The notes beneath the pieces were generated by a model that was not told the origin of the DNA, searched no databases, and saw only the letters and a list, made by a program, of their open reading frames with translations. Source: Chitinophaga pendula (GTDB lineage: Bacteria > Bacteroidota > Bacteroidia > Chitinophagales > Chitinophagaceae). Taken from it: 64,000 bases of DNA. Positions 52,151 through 62,107 of this stretch are shown piece by piece. Each line of letters opens with the position of its first letter. Positions within the stretch are counted from its first letter, which is position 1. The DNA lies in contig NZ_CP077769.1 in assembly GCF_020386615.1 (NCBI RefSeq), forward strand, positions 3,596,001 through 3,660,000, read 5' to 3'. The position numbers and the translations under genes are program-made.

Positions 52151-55100
52151 CTATAGCCGGTCGTATAGCCATACGCGCAGCAGCGACACCAGCTGATCGA
52201 TATCTACAGGCTTGGAGATATAATCGGAAGCCCCCGCCTGTATACACTTCTCCCTGTCGCCTACCATCGTTTTAGCAGTAACGGCAAGAATCGGTAACTC
52301 TCTATACACTGGCTTTTCCCTGATCCGGCGGATCGTTTCATATCCATCCATCTCCGGCATCATCATGTCCATCAATACGATGTCTATTTTAGGATGACTT
52401 TCCAGCTGCTGTATAGCTTCCTTACCATCTGTCGCAGAGATGATATTCATCTGATGCTGTTCCAACGCTTTAATCAGGGAGAATATGTTACGCGCATCAT
52501 CATCTGCAATCAACACCGTCTTACCTTGTAATACACTCTTGAGCTTATCGGACTTCTGCAGCTGTCTTGCATTGGGGCTTTTCTTGTCCTCCTCTATGAG
52601 ATGCAGGAATAAGGCCACTTCATCCAGCATTCTTTGATAGGAATGTGCAGTCTTAACAACGATAGAGTCCGCATATTGCCGGATCCGTACTTCTTCTGCC
52701 CGCGACAAATGTTTACCGGTGAAGATAATGATAGGCAGGTCTTCCAGTCCGGGATTAGACTTAATGGACTCCAGCATTTCATAGGCCTGCCGGTCGGGCA
52801 CTCCCATATCCAGGATCACACAGTTGACATGCTCCCGCTGTAGGGCCGTGATACTGTCATTTACCGTAGTAGAGATCTCTGTCTGTACATTGTAGGTCTG
52901 CAGGTAATATGCCAGCGCTTTAGCATGACGGATATTCTCTTCTACGATCAATACCTTACGGGGATTACGACTAAGCGCATTTTCCAGGCGGGTGAAGATG
53001 GAAGACATATCTTCTATCGCCAGTGGTTTGTTGATAAAGTCCACAGCTCCCTTCAACAGGCTCTCTTTACGTGCCTCCGTAGAAGACATGATATGCACCG
53101 GGATATGCCGGGTAACAGCATCGCGTTTGAGCGCATCCATCACCTGCCATCCATCCATTACAGGCAAACGCAGATCTAGTAAGATCGCCAACGGCAAATA
53201 TTGACGGGCCATCTCTATACCTTGATCTCCTTGTACAGCGACGAGCCCTTTATAGCCCCTGTTACGTGTAAAACTCAACAAGGTGTTGGCAAACCGGGTA
53301 TCATCTTCAATGATCAGGATCACAGGTTCTCCTGGTACACAGTCTTGCCGGTCATCAGGAATTTCCGCGGGTATCTCTGGCGCCACAAAATGTCCGTTCG
53401 TAGGCTGATCTATTACCGGCGTCACCGCTGGCGTCAAGGTGGTATATGTATTAACCAACTCCGTAACATGGTTCATCTCACGGTGCGCAGGAATAGAGAT
53501 CGTAAACGCACTACCCTTCTCCGCTTCGCTGGCCAGGCGGATCTCACCACCCAACAGCCAGGCCAGCTGGCGGCTGATGGATAATCCCAGCCCCGTACCT
53601 CCGTACTTACGGCGGGTAGACCCATCTGCCTGCTGGAAGGCTTCAAATATGATACGTTGTTTGTCTTCCGGGATGCCGATACCTGTGTCCTTTACGGTAA
53701 AGTCAATATATCCCTGCTTGATGGCAGACCGGCTGATCTCAAGCGACACCTCTCCTGTTGCAGTGAACTTAAGCGCATTGGACAACAGGTTCCTGATGAT
53801 CTGTTCCAGCCGCATCCTGTCTGTCTCGATATGCTCCGGCAAACCGGCCTCCAGCTGTATCCGGAAACCGAGTTGTTTATCGGCAGCAACCGGCGCAAAC
53901 AAAGCATGTATAGCCGCTGCAATGTCGTTGATACTTATGGTACCATATTCCAGGTCCATCTTACCAGCCTCTATCTTCGAGAGATCCAGTATCTCATCGA
54001 TCAGGTTCAACAGTCCTTTACCTGAACTTTGGATCACAGTAGCAGACTCTACCTGGTCTAAAGTAAGGTTCTGCTCTACGTTCTCCGATAACAGGCGGGA
54101 TAATAAAAGAATAGAATTCAATGGCGTCCGCAATTCATGCGACATATTAGCCAGGAACTCAGATTTGTAGCGGGTGCTTTGTTCCAGCTCTTCCGCCTTC
54201 TGCTGTATCTCCGCATTTTTCTCTATGATCAGCAGGTTACGCTCTTCCAGCAATCGTGCTCTTTCTTCCTGCTCTGCATTGGCTTGTTGCAACTCTTCCT
54301 GCTGAACGCGTAACTCCTCTTCTGATGTCTGTAATTTCTCCGTCTGTGCTTCCAGCTCAGCATTTATATTCTCCAGTTCGGAATGTTGCGCCTGCAATTC
54401 CTCCGATTGGGATTGTGTCTCTTCCAGCAACTCCTGCATACGGCGGCGGTTTTCTGCCGTAATAATAGCAATGCCTACGTTGTGGGTACTGTTACTTAGG
54501 AAACGGAGTTCCTTTTCTGAATATGCCTGCAAGGATCCCAGTTCGATCACCGCTTTGATTAGGCCGTTATAGAATACAGGAATCGCCACTACTTCGACCG
54601 GTCGCGCCTTTCCGGTGGCATAAGAGATGCTGATATGATCTTCCTGCATACCAGGCAACAACATCAGCTTCCCACTTAAAGCACTCTGCCCCGCAAGCCC
54701 TTCACCGAATGGGATGACACGTTGCTCGGTTCCTGCCGCAAATGCATAACCTGCCGTGTATACCAGTTCCTGGTCCTGACAAAGGTATAGCGCTCCTACC
54801 TGACTATGAGTGAGGTCGGCAACAGTCTCTACAATATGTTTACAAAGCGTGATCGTATCTTTCTCCCCCACCATCCGGTCATTCAACTGCGCCATACTGG
54901 CTTGCAGCCATTCCCGCTCTTCCAGTTGGGTAAAGGAGGCTTCCAGTGATCCGGCCATCCTGTTAAGGGAGATGGCCACATTTCCCAGTCCATCGGCTCC
55001 TCCATCATTTACCCGGACCGTGTAGTCTCCGCTGGAGATCTGCTCTGCGACCTGCCGTATAATGCCGATCCGCCGGGTAATATCCTCATCTTTATCCTGT

Positions 55101-55744
55101 AATACTCCCTGCAACCGCTCCCGCTCTTCAACGTCCTTCTTCACCCGCATATAGAAGACACTGGTGATCAACAAGGCCAGCACAGCGGCAATGACGATCA
55201 GTATCAGCGTAAAGTTGGTACGTTCTCCTCTTGCTTCCGTACGTTGTATCATCAACTGACGCTCCCGGGCTTCCATGGTTCCTATCAGTACCCGGGCCTG
55301 GTCCATATACTGTTTGCCGAGCAACAGGGTATCCAGACTACTACGGGTACCGGCACGGCCTTTCGTTATTGTCTGATTTAATACCGTGAACACCTTTCCT
55401 ATCAGTAATTCCAAATCATCGCAGGACTGTTGTTGCATCGGATTATCCGCTGTCAGCCGCTTTACGGATTCCAGCGTACGGGCTACACTGTCGCTGGCGC
55501 TTCTGTAGGGGTCCAAAAACACTTCCTCTCCCGTCAGCAGATACCCTCTTTGCCCGGTTTCGGCATCCTTCATCCGGGAGTTGATCTCCTCCAGACGCTG
55601 TATCACCTCCGCCGTATGATCTACCCATCTTGCACTCTCATTGAGGTCCTTAATACTTGTAAATGAAGCTACTGAGCTGATTATCAGCAATAATAGGGAA
55701 ACGCCAAAACCTATTATTAGGTTACGCTTAAACGTAGTGTTCAT
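52151..55744 (-). CDS. Hybrid sensor histidine kinase with CHASE3, GAF and three receiver domains
   Basis: This 1197-residue kinase has two membrane helices (about 12-32 and 175-197) around a periplasmic CHASE3-like sensor, then HAMP (about 215-265), a GAF domain (about 280-430), a long Glu/Gln coiled coil, HisKA with NMSHELRTPLNS (His at about 535), and HATPase with NLLSNALKF and DTGIGIP. Three receiver domains follow: one with LDLRLPVMDG, a second with VEEN and LDMGVPD, and a C-terminal one with ADDDARN and MDMMMPEMDGYE (Asp at about 1122). The second receiver keeps the phosphoacceptor Asp but has two Glu in its acidic pocket. No cognate output gene is adjacent. It may act in a phosphorelay. 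Confidence 0.95.
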   Translation of the reverse strand: MNTTFKRNLIIGFGVSLLLLIISSVASFTSIKDLNESARWVDHTAEVIQRLEEINSRMKDAETGQRGYLLTGEEVFLDPYRSASDSVARTLESVKRLTADNPMQQQSCDDLELLIGKVFTVLNQTITKGRAGTRSSLDTLLLGKQYMDQARVLIGTMEARERQLMIQRTEARGERTNFTLILIVIAAVLALLITSVFYMRVKKDVEERERLQGVLQDKDEDITRRIGIIRQVAEQISSGDYTVRVNDGGADGLGNVAISLNRMAGSLEASFTQLEEREWLQASMAQLNDRMVGEKDTITLCKHIVETVADLTHSQVGALYLCQDQELVYTAGYAFAAGTEQRVIPFGEGLAGQSALSGKLMLLPGMQEDHISISYATGKARPVEVVAIPVFYNGLIKAVIELGSLQAYSEKELRFLSNSTHNVGIAIITAENRRRMQELLEETQSQSEELQAQHSELENINAELEAQTEKLQTSEEELRVQQEELQQANAEQEERARLLEERNLLIIEKNAEIQQKAEELEQSTRYKSEFLANMSHELRTPLNSILLLSRLLSENVEQNLTLDQVESATVIQSSGKGLLNLIDEILDLSKIEAGKMDLEYGTISINDIAAAIHALFAPVAADKQLGFRIQLEAGLPEHIETDRMRLEQIIRNLLSNALKFTATGEVSLEISRSAIKQGYIDFTVKDTGIGIPEDKQRIIFEAFQQADGSTRRKYGGTGLGLSISRQLAWLLGGEIRLASEAEKGSAFTISIPAHREMNHVTELVNTYTTLTPAVTPVIDQPTNGHFVAPEIPAEIPDDRQDCVPGEPVILIIEDDTRFANTLLSFTRNRGYKGLVAVQGDQGIEMARQYLPLAILLDLRLPVMDGWQVMDALKRDAVTRHIPVHIMSSTEARKESLLKGAVDFINKPLAIEDMSSIFTRLENALSRNPRKVLIVEENIRHAKALAYYLQTYNVQTEISTTVNDSITALQREHVNCVILDMGVPDRQAYEMLESIKSNPGLEDLPIIIFTGKHLSRAEEVRIRQYADSIVVKTAHSYQRMLDEVALFLHLIEEDKKSPNARQLQKSDKLKSVLQGKTVLIADDDARNIFSLIKALEQHQMNIISATDGKEAIQQLESHPKIDIVLMDMMMPEMDGYETIRRIREKPVYRELPILAVTAKTMVGDREKCIQAGASDYISKPVDIDQLVSLLRVWLYDRL

Positions 55745-55761
55745 GAGTAAATTTGAGTGGA

Positions 55762-55769
55762 CAAATATA
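55762..55769 (-). promoter_or_regulatory. Promoter -7 element of the hybrid kinase gene
   Basis: CAAATATA on the plus strand is TATATTTG on the minus strand, an exact TAnnTTTG box 18 bp upstream of the kinase ATG. No clear -33 TTTG is seen at the usual distance. Confidence 0.35.
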
Positions 55770-55873
55770 ATGGCTGATTTCCGGATTTATTACATTCCAA
55801 GCGGGAATAGCTGAGATCGTATAGGTAATAGCAGGAAAATACAATATTACTATCGGTCAGATGTAAACGAAAA

Positions 55874-55900
55874 GGCCTGCTCCCCGAAGAGGAACAGGCC
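55874..55900 (-). terminator. Terminator of the M1 peptidase gene
   Basis: GGCCTGCTCC at 55874-55883 pairs with GGAACAGGCC at 55891-55900 with one mismatch. On the minus strand it is followed by TTTT. It lies just downstream of the M1 peptidase stop codon, as expected for a rho-independent terminator. Confidence 0.7.
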
Positions 55901-55921
55901 CTATTAAACAGAGAATATCTT

Positions 55922-58522
55922 CTATTTGAAATCCTGGTCTTTTAATCCGCTGTTCACTTTCAGGGAAGCGTTTTTAAATGACAGCTCATGCCCCTGCATC
56001 TTGGCACTCCTCGTATGCGGGAACTTCACACCATTCACTTCCTTGTAATCCGAATAGTTGGTAGATGCTTCATCGTCACTGGCATGGATGGTCTGCTGTA
56101 ATTTAAGACCGGTCGCCACGCTGTAATAGTTTTTGATCACCACTTTAGCTGGTGTAGTAACGGTCACTAAATAAGCATCTTCTCCATTTACGGTAGTCAG
56201 CGACGGATCTAATACCACCTGATTACCGGAATTGCTATAGTCGAGCTCAGGAAATAACGCTACTGTTTCTTTCAGCGCCTGTTTCCTGGCATCGTTGAGA
56301 TCAGGCACCGCCTGGTTCATCGCCGTCAGTTTGATATCGCTGCCATTGATGATCACTTTTGTAATCAGCATATTGTTCATAGCAGGCACGACTATATCCA
56401 TATAAAACTGCCCAGGTCGTTTAGCCTTTGAAGTGAGTATCACTTCTGCGCCTTCTACTTCTGCTTTTTCTATCGTCGTTACATCTTTTATAGCCTTCAC
56501 TTTATCTGCACCACCGATGGCATCTATATATTTATTCAATACGGATGTCACCGTACTACCTGCGGGTAATGGCTTGGTACTACTGGTTTTCAGTGTATTA
56601 TTGGAAGGATCGATATCGGGGAAGTCTCCATTCGGATCGATTACCACATCTGTGACATTGGAAGTGGATGGATATTGGAATGTCCAGGTCCCACCACGCT
56701 GCCATACCTCTACCGGTAAACGCACGGTATCGCTTTTCCCGTTACTTTCTCTTACAAATACCACTACCGGCATAGGCAGCTGCTCTTTGTTTTCGATGGT
56801 GATAAGCGCGCCATTCGCAGGATCTCCTTTTACATATTTTACTTCTTTTACGGCCTGATCCAGCTTCCAGCTGTTAAAGAACCATCCTTTCCAAAACCAG
56901 CTCAGGTCTTCGCCAGCTACGTTCTCCATCGTGCGGAAGAAATCCCAGGGTGTCGGATGTTTAAATGCCCAACGGTCGATATACGTCCTGAAGGCATAGT
57001 CAAAACGTTCCGGGCCTAATATCTGGTTACGTAACAGTTTCAATCCCAGTGCCGGCTTGTAATAAGCTTCAGCGCCCAGGTTATTGTTTTGTATAACATC
57101 GGGAATATGCATGATAGGCTCGGCCGTTTTACCAAAGAGATATTTGGCAGCGGACTGAACGGATTGTTTACGGCTGTATTCTCCTTTGTTAAAGTCTACG
57201 GTAGCGAAGTCATTGATGAAAGTATTAAACCCTTCATCCATCCAGGCATATTTACGTTCATTAGAACCTACGATCATCGGAAACCAGTTGTGTCCGAACT
57301 CATGGTTGGTAACACCCCATAGGCCGCCTTTGGTACTTCTCCAATGACAAAATACAATACCAGGATATTCCATCCCTCCTGTTATACCGGCTACGTTGGT
57401 AGCTACCGGATAAGTGTAGGGGAACCATTTCTCTGAATAATGTTCGATACAGGCTTTGGTATATTCCGTAGAACGACCCCAGGCACCATCGCCAGCGCTC
57501 TCTACCGGATATACGGATTGTGCCAGTGCTTTTTTCCCATCAGGCAGGTTCATTCTGGCAGCGTCCCATATGTATGCTTTCGATGCTGTAAAGGCTACAT
57601 CGCGTGCATTTTTGCATACAAAATGCCAGGTCAGATTACCTTTGCGCGCTTCCGGCTTCACTACATCCGCACTATCACGGATCATCACAGTCGCATCGCT
57701 GTTACGCGCTTTGGCCAGACGGGCAGTTTCTGTTGCCGTAAGTACCTGCGCAGGATTGGTCAGCTCTCCGGAACCGGCAACTACCACACCTGCCGGCGCG
57801 GTAACAGTATAGTCGAAGTTACCATACTCCAGGTAGAACTCGCCAGCGCCTAAATAAGGCAAGGTATTCCAACCAAGTACATCATCATATACCGCCATAC
57901 GGGGATACCATTGCGCCAACTCATACATCCAGCCGTTACGGGTCTTTAATCTACCCATACGGTCGGTACCATATTCAGGAATAGTGAAAGCATATTCTAC
58001 TTTGATCTGCAGGGATGTGCCCTGTTTCATAGATTGTGGTAACTTAATTTGCATACGCGTATCCGTTACCAGGTAGTTGGCTGGCTGAGATTTGCCATTC
58101 ACAACGATGTGTACGGACTTCAGTTCATACCCTTGTGTGAAGTTGCGGTTGGCATAACGGCCACCGCTTACTACCGTCGTCGCTTCCGCACGGGAATCTT
58201 GCCGGTAGATGTTCTGATCCAGTTGTAACCACAAAAAAGGCAGCGCATCCGGACTGTTATTTTTGTAAGTGATCACCGTAGCACCGCTCAATCTGTGTGT
58301 GGCAGTATCCAAGGATACATTGATTGTGTAGTCCGCGGCATTTTGCCAATATTTGGGGCCGGGATTCCCCGCAGCTCCACGATACTCATTTCCGGCACTA
58401 GGATAAAAAAGTGGTGCAAATGCCTCATGATGATCATAATTTCCGGCAGTTTGCGCCACACTGACCTGAGAAAAACTCCCGGCCAGCAATAAGGCAGCTA
58501 AATAGATTTTGTTTGCTTTCAT
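55922..58522 (-). CDS. M1-family metallopeptidase, secreted
   Basis: This 866-residue aminopeptidase-like protein has a signal peptide ([19 protein letters not shown]). The catalytic motif is HEFGHNWF (about residue 409) with the third ligand Glu in MDEGFNTF (about 428). The exopeptidase motif appears as GGMEYPG in place of GAMEN. An N-terminal beta-domain (about 50-260) and C-terminal domain complete the M1 fold, and a terminal region of about 200 residues (after 660) is Ile/Lys/Asp-rich. The periplasmic or surface location and Zn catalysis follow from these features. Substrate peptides unknown. It is alone, with a terminator and the hybrid kinase behind it. Confidence 0.93.
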   Translation of the reverse strand: MKANKIYLAALLLAGSFSQVSVAQTAGNYDHHEAFAPLFYPSAGNEYRGAAGNPGPKYWQNAADYTINVSLDTATHRLSGATVITYKNNSPDALPFLWLQLDQNIYRQDSRAEATTVVSGGRYANRNFTQGYELKSVHIVVNGKSQPANYLVTDTRMQIKLPQSMKQGTSLQIKVEYAFTIPEYGTDRMGRLKTRNGWMYELAQWYPRMAVYDDVLGWNTLPYLGAGEFYLEYGNFDYTVTAPAGVVVAGSGELTNPAQVLTATETARLAKARNSDATVMIRDSADVVKPEARKGNLTWHFVCKNARDVAFTASKAYIWDAARMNLPDGKKALAQSVYPVESAGDGAWGRSTEYTKACIEHYSEKWFPYTYPVATNVAGITGGMEYPGIVFCHWRSTKGGLWGVTNHEFGHNWFPMIVGSNERKYAWMDEGFNTFINDFATVDFNKGEYSRKQSVQSAAKYLFGKTAEPIMHIPDVIQNNNLGAEAYYKPALGLKLLRNQILGPERFDYAFRTYIDRWAFKHPTPWDFFRTMENVAGEDLSWFWKGWFFNSWKLDQAVKEVKYVKGDPANGALITIENKEQLPMPVVVFVRESNGKSDTVRLPVEVWQRGGTWTFQYPSTSNVTDVVIDPNGDFPDIDPSNNTLKTSSTKPLPAGSTVTSVLNKYIDAIGGADKVKAIKDVTTIEKAEVEGAEVILTSKAKRPGQFYMDIVVPAMNNMLITKVIINGSDIKLTAMNQAVPDLNDARKQALKETVALFPELDYSNSGNQVVLDPSLTTVNGEDAYLVTVTTPAKVVIKNYYSVATGLKLQQTIHASDDEASTNYSDYKEVNGVKFPHTRSAKMQGHELSFKNASLKVNSGLKDQDFK

Positions 58523-58921
58523 GTTCCTTCTGAATTATTAGATCTGGATGTATAAATATAGCGACATCCTGCTTCATTTCTACCTGGAAACATATAATTC
58601 CCCTATTTCCAGGGATGAACGGTGCCGTCCCATTATCCCAATTACATAGCCCACTATTTTTTTTTACCAACACAACTCTCTACCATAAAGCATTTAACGC
58701 TCTTTAACATTTTTTTCACGACTAAGACTAATGGTAAACATTTGTTGGATTGTGTAATATAATTGAGCGCCATGATCAACACCTGTTAACGCTTGCTTTA
58801 AGGATTATTTAACATGGAGCAATGAAAAAATAGCAAGGTTTTGGTAACATGGTATACAATGCTTGAAACGGAGATGTTAGCACATTTCCATCATCATCTA
58901 ATCGTTAATCATATAAATTGA
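58523..58921. other. Divergent intergenic region before the DSA-repeat gene
   Basis: The 399-bp gap holds no supported gene. A direct repeat TTAACGCT occurs at 58694-58701 and 58786-58793, each followed shortly by CTTTAA. Promoters of the M1 peptidase (minus) and the DSA gene (plus) should lie here; TATATTTA near the peptidase start is one base away from the -7 consensus. Confidence 0.4.
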
Positions 58922-59551
58922 ATGACCATGAAAAAGCAACTTCTCAGACTTGGATTAATGGCCGGTATCGGAGCATTTATGCTCACACAAGGTAATGTTC
59001 AGAAAGCTTTCGCCTTTGATAGCAAAGCAGTAGACAGCAGCATGACATTGGCCGCCGATAGCGCAGCTGTTTTCGCAGACTCTGCTGCCATGAATGACTC
59101 CGCATTCTTTCAATTAGGTGATTCCGCTGCCATTTCTTTCAACGACAGCGCCATGCACATCACAGATAGCGCAGCAATTGAGATATTGGACTCTGCTGCC
59201 GTAAAAACTGACAGCGCCACTTTTAGATTGGGTGACTCCTCTCTGGTAAAAGACACCGCTGCCTTCGCAAATGACAGCGCTGCCTTCCACTTCCGTGGCG
59301 ACTCCGCACGTATCCTGAAAGATAGCGCAGCTGTTATCACCAGAGATACTGCTACCACCATAGTAAAAGATAGCGCAGCAATCCTCGTTGCACGCGACTC
59401 TTCCGCTGCTAAAAATGTAGTAGTAAACAAAAGCGATTCTGCTATCATTAAAAAAGACACCAGCCGCACAGCTGTTGACACCAGCGGTAAAAAACCCGTT
59501 GCAAAACATAAAGCACACAAAGCAAAAGCTGACTCCTCTAAAGTACAGTAA
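58922..59551 (+). CDS. Secreted D(S/T)A-repeat protein
   Basis: The protein has 209 residues and no family I recognise. It starts with MTMKKQLLRLG, a signal peptide (LGLMAGIGAFMLTQGN ... QKAFA), then about 170 residues built from short units of six to ten residues around DSA or DTA. D(S/T) followed by A occurs 15 times, and 22 D(S/T) steps are present in all. The C-terminus is basic (KPVAKHKAHKAKA). The D(S/T)(A/I/L/V/M/T) triplet is the known O-glycosylation sequon of Bacteroidota, so this may be a heavily glycosylated exported protein. The start may be the third-codon Met. It is followed by a strong terminator. Confidence 0.75.
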   Translation: MTMKKQLLRLGLMAGIGAFMLTQGNVQKAFAFDSKAVDSSMTLAADSAAVFADSAAMNDSAFFQLGDSAAISFNDSAMHITDSAAIEILDSAAVKTDSATFRLGDSSLVKDTAAFANDSAAFHFRGDSARILKDSAAVITRDTATTIVKDSAAILVARDSSAAKNVVVNKSDSAIIKKDTSRTAVDTSGKKPVAKHKAHKAKADSSKVQ

Positions 59552-59580
59552 CATTACTGACGCCTTAGATGGAGGAATAT

Positions 59581-59620
59581 AAAAAAAGTGGAACGGACGA
59601 GCAGCCGTTCCACTTTTTTT
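59581..59620. terminator. Strong bidirectional terminator
   Basis: AAAAAAAGTGGAACGG at 59581-59596 pairs fully with CCGTTCCACTTTTTTT at 59605-59620, a 16-bp perfect stem with an 8-base loop and T-run on both sides. It lies 30 bp after the DSA-repeat gene and isolates it from the next gene. Confidence 0.9.
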
Positions 59621-59696
59621 ATTGCCCTTACCCTAACACCGGTGGTATAATATTTGAACGGCTTCACTATCTCACCATCACGAAACACCACCGCTC

Positions 59697-61073
59697 ATGA
59701 AACATTACGACGCTATTGTGATAGGATCCGGCCAGGGAGGTACACCACTGGCGAAAAAACTAGCCAAAGCCGGATTCCATACTGCCTTAATAGAAAAAAG
59801 ATATGCCGGCGGTACCTGTGTAAACGATGGCTGTACCCCTACTAAAACCATGATAGCAGATGCCGCCGTCGCACATATCGTTCGTAATGCAGACAAGCAT
59901 GGAGTTCATATCCACGGACAACCACAAATAAATATACAGGAGATCATCCATCGCAAAAATGAAGTGGTATACCGCTTCCGCCGGGGCACGGAAAAAGGAA
60001 TAGAAGAAACAAATGGCCTGGAAATGATCTATGGAGAAGCGGTATTTACTGGCAACAAACAACTACATATCACCTGTAACGATGGAAATAGCCTCGACTG
60101 CTCCGCCGATAAAATATTCATCAACACCGGCACACGTACACAAATACCCGACATCCCGGGATTACATAAAATACCTTATCTCACTTCCACTTCTTTGTTG
60201 GATATAACAGTCATCCCAGCACACCTGATCATACTGGGAGCCGGATATATTGGACTCGAACTGGGACAACTGTTCCGCCGCCTGGGTAGTGAAGTATCCA
60301 TTATCGAAACAGCAGAACGGCTACTCCCCAAAGAAGATGAAGATGTAAGCAAAGCAATCCGCTCTTTCCTCGAAGAAGAACAAATCACTTTCCACTTACC
60401 AGCTAAAGTCAGCCAGGTGGAAGCCGCCGCAGATGGTATCAGCGTGACACTTGACAATGGCACCCGCCTGAATGGCTCTCACTTGCTTGTCGCTGCAGGC
60501 AGAACCCCGCAGACAGACCGGCTGCAACCGCGTGCCAGCGGCATTGAGCTGGACAACAAAGGATTTGTCAAAGTGAATGAATACCTGGAGACTAACGTAA
60601 AAGGTATCTATGCACTCGGTGATGTAAAAGGTGGACCAGCCTTCACACACATCGCCTACAATGATCACCTCGTGCTGGTCAAACAAATTTTGGATAACCA
60701 GCCAACAAGTATTAAAGATCGGGTGTTTCCTTATTGCATGTTCACCGATCCGCAACTGGGACGCGTAGGCATAACCGAACAGGAAGCCCGTCAACAGGGA
60801 TTGTCCATCAAAGTGGCCTGCCTGCCTATGAGCAGCACTGCCCGCGCGATAGAAACAGGCCAGACAACAGGACTGATGAAAGCAGTCGTGGACGCATCAA
60901 CTAAAAAAATACTGGGTGCCGCCATTCTCGGCCCCAATGGCGGAGAGATCATGTCCATATTGCAGATAGCCATGAAAGGTAACATCACCTACGAGGAGAT
61001 CCGCGAACAAATGTTCGCACACCCACTGCTGGCAGAATCACTTAACAACCTGTTTATGACATTGGATGCATAA
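59697..61073 (+). CDS. FAD-dependent disulfide oxidoreductase (MerA/RclA-like)
   Basis: This 458-residue flavoprotein has IVIGSGQGGTPLAKKLAKAG for FAD, the redox-active GGTCVNDGCTPTK (CX4C), a second Rossmann loop (ILGAGYIGLELGQ) for NAD(P)H, IYALGDVKGG and the C-terminal HPLLAE that provides the catalytic His. It is in the mercuric-reductase-like, E. coli RclA-like group without a metal-binding N-domain and without the C-terminal Cys pair of true MerA. The substrate is not known. It is upstream of a betaine/ergothioneine-type transporter on the same strand, with a gap of about 75 bp, so a thiol-related role is possible but not shown. Confidence 0.9.
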   Translation: MKHYDAIVIGSGQGGTPLAKKLAKAGFHTALIEKRYAGGTCVNDGCTPTKTMIADAAVAHIVRNADKHGVHIHGQPQINIQEIIHRKNEVVYRFRRGTEKGIEETNGLEMIYGEAVFTGNKQLHITCNDGNSLDCSADKIFINTGTRTQIPDIPGLHKIPYLTSTSLLDITVIPAHLIILGAGYIGLELGQLFRRLGSEVSIIETAERLLPKEDEDVSKAIRSFLEEEQITFHLPAKVSQVEAAADGISVTLDNGTRLNGSHLLVAAGRTPQTDRLQPRASGIELDNKGFVKVNEYLETNVKGIYALGDVKGGPAFTHIAYNDHLVLVKQILDNQPTSIKDRVFPYCMFTDPQLGRVGITEQEARQQGLSIKVACLPMSSTARAIETGQTTGLMKAVVDASTKKILGAAILGPNGGEIMSILQIAMKGNITYEEIREQMFAHPLLAESLNNLFMTLDA

Positions 61074-61147
61074 ACGACGCATATACAATCTGAGTACTTA
61101 TTTCCCCAGCCGGCGCTATGTACGGTTGTCATACAAATTCACGCCGC

Positions 61148-62104
61148 ATGATCCATGTATCCCATGTCTCTAAATCTTTTGATGCCGGTATTAAAGCAGT
61201 AGATGATGTATCCTTCGAAGTAGCTACCGGCGAGACCATGATCCTCCTCGGTACCAGCGGTTGCGGTAAGACTACTACGCTGCGTATGCTCAACAGATTG
61301 ATCGCGCCGGGTGCCGGCACCATCTCCATCGATGGCCACCCCATAGATGCCCAGCCAGTCACCCAGCTCAGACGCAGCATAGGATATGTGCTGCAGGACA
61401 ATGGACTGTTCCCCCATTATACCGTCGAGGAAAACATTGCCATCGTCCCCCGACTGCTACGATGGGAACCCTCCCGCATCCGGTCACGTACCAACACCTT
61501 ACTCGAAAAACTACACCTCGATCCGGGTCAATACCTGCAAGCCTACCCTCCTCAGCTGAGCGGCGGACAACAGCAACGCGTAGGCCTCGCCAGGGCACTG
61601 GCAGCCGATCCCCCCATACTACTCATGGACGAACCTTTCGGCGCCCTCGACCCCGTCACAAGAGGACATGTAAGACGCGACTTCATGGCCCTCGACGAAT
61701 TGGTCCAAAAAACCATCGTCATGGTCACACACGATATTCCGGAAGCCTTTGAACTGGCAGATCGCATCTGCCTCATGCACCAGGGCAGGATACAACAGAC
61801 AGGCGCACCGGCAGACCTGCTCTTCCGCCCTGCTAACGCATTTGTCCGCTCTTTCTTCGACGAACAAAGACTACAATTGGAATTCAATGTGCTAAAGATC
61901 AGCGATATATGGCATTTGCTCCCCGATCAGGCACACCCGGTATCCACACAGCCTCCCGCCGATGCAGCCATCACCTACTGGCAAGCCATGGAGCAAATCA
62001 GCCAGGCCCCCGATGGCAGGATATATGTACAACACCAGCAAGCCGTCCGTTCACTGGATAGCCAACAACTTCTAACCGCATTCAGGGCCTTTAAAAAACA
62101 ATAG
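61148..62104 (+). CDS. ABC transporter ATPase, OpuC/EgtV type
   Basis: This ATPase has 318 residues from the ATG at 61148 (MIHVSHVSKSF); an ATG at 61118 would add ten residues. It has Walker A LLGTSGCGKTT, the Q-loop, the signature LSGGQQQRV, Walker B ILLMDEPFGALD and the H-loop VTHDIPEAF. The C-terminal extension (about 240-318) is short and does not form a recognisable CBS pair. The sequence is closest to ATPases of quaternary-amine transporters (OpuCA/ProV group). The stop codon is only 3 bp before the permease start codon, so the two are translated from one transcript. It powers the permease-binding-domain fusion next to it. Confidence 0.93.
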   Translation: MIHVSHVSKSFDAGIKAVDDVSFEVATGETMILLGTSGCGKTTTLRMLNRLIAPGAGTISIDGHPIDAQPVTQLRRSIGYVLQDNGLFPHYTVEENIAIVPRLLRWEPSRIRSRTNTLLEKLHLDPGQYLQAYPPQLSGGQQQRVGLARALAADPPILLMDEPFGALDPVTRGHVRRDFMALDELVQKTIVMVTHDIPEAFELADRICLMHQGRIQQTGAPADLLFRPANAFVRSFFDEQRLQLEFNVLKISDIWHLLPDQAHPVSTQPPADAAITYWQAMEQISQAPDGRIYVQHQQAVRSLDSQQLLTAFRAFKKQ

Positions 62105-62107
62105 CGC

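Noticed and set aside
59110..59554. Long frames on the minus strand opposite the DSA-repeat gene
   Set aside because: They arise from the codon repetition of the DSA gene; the plus strand has the signal peptide and the regular protein pattern.
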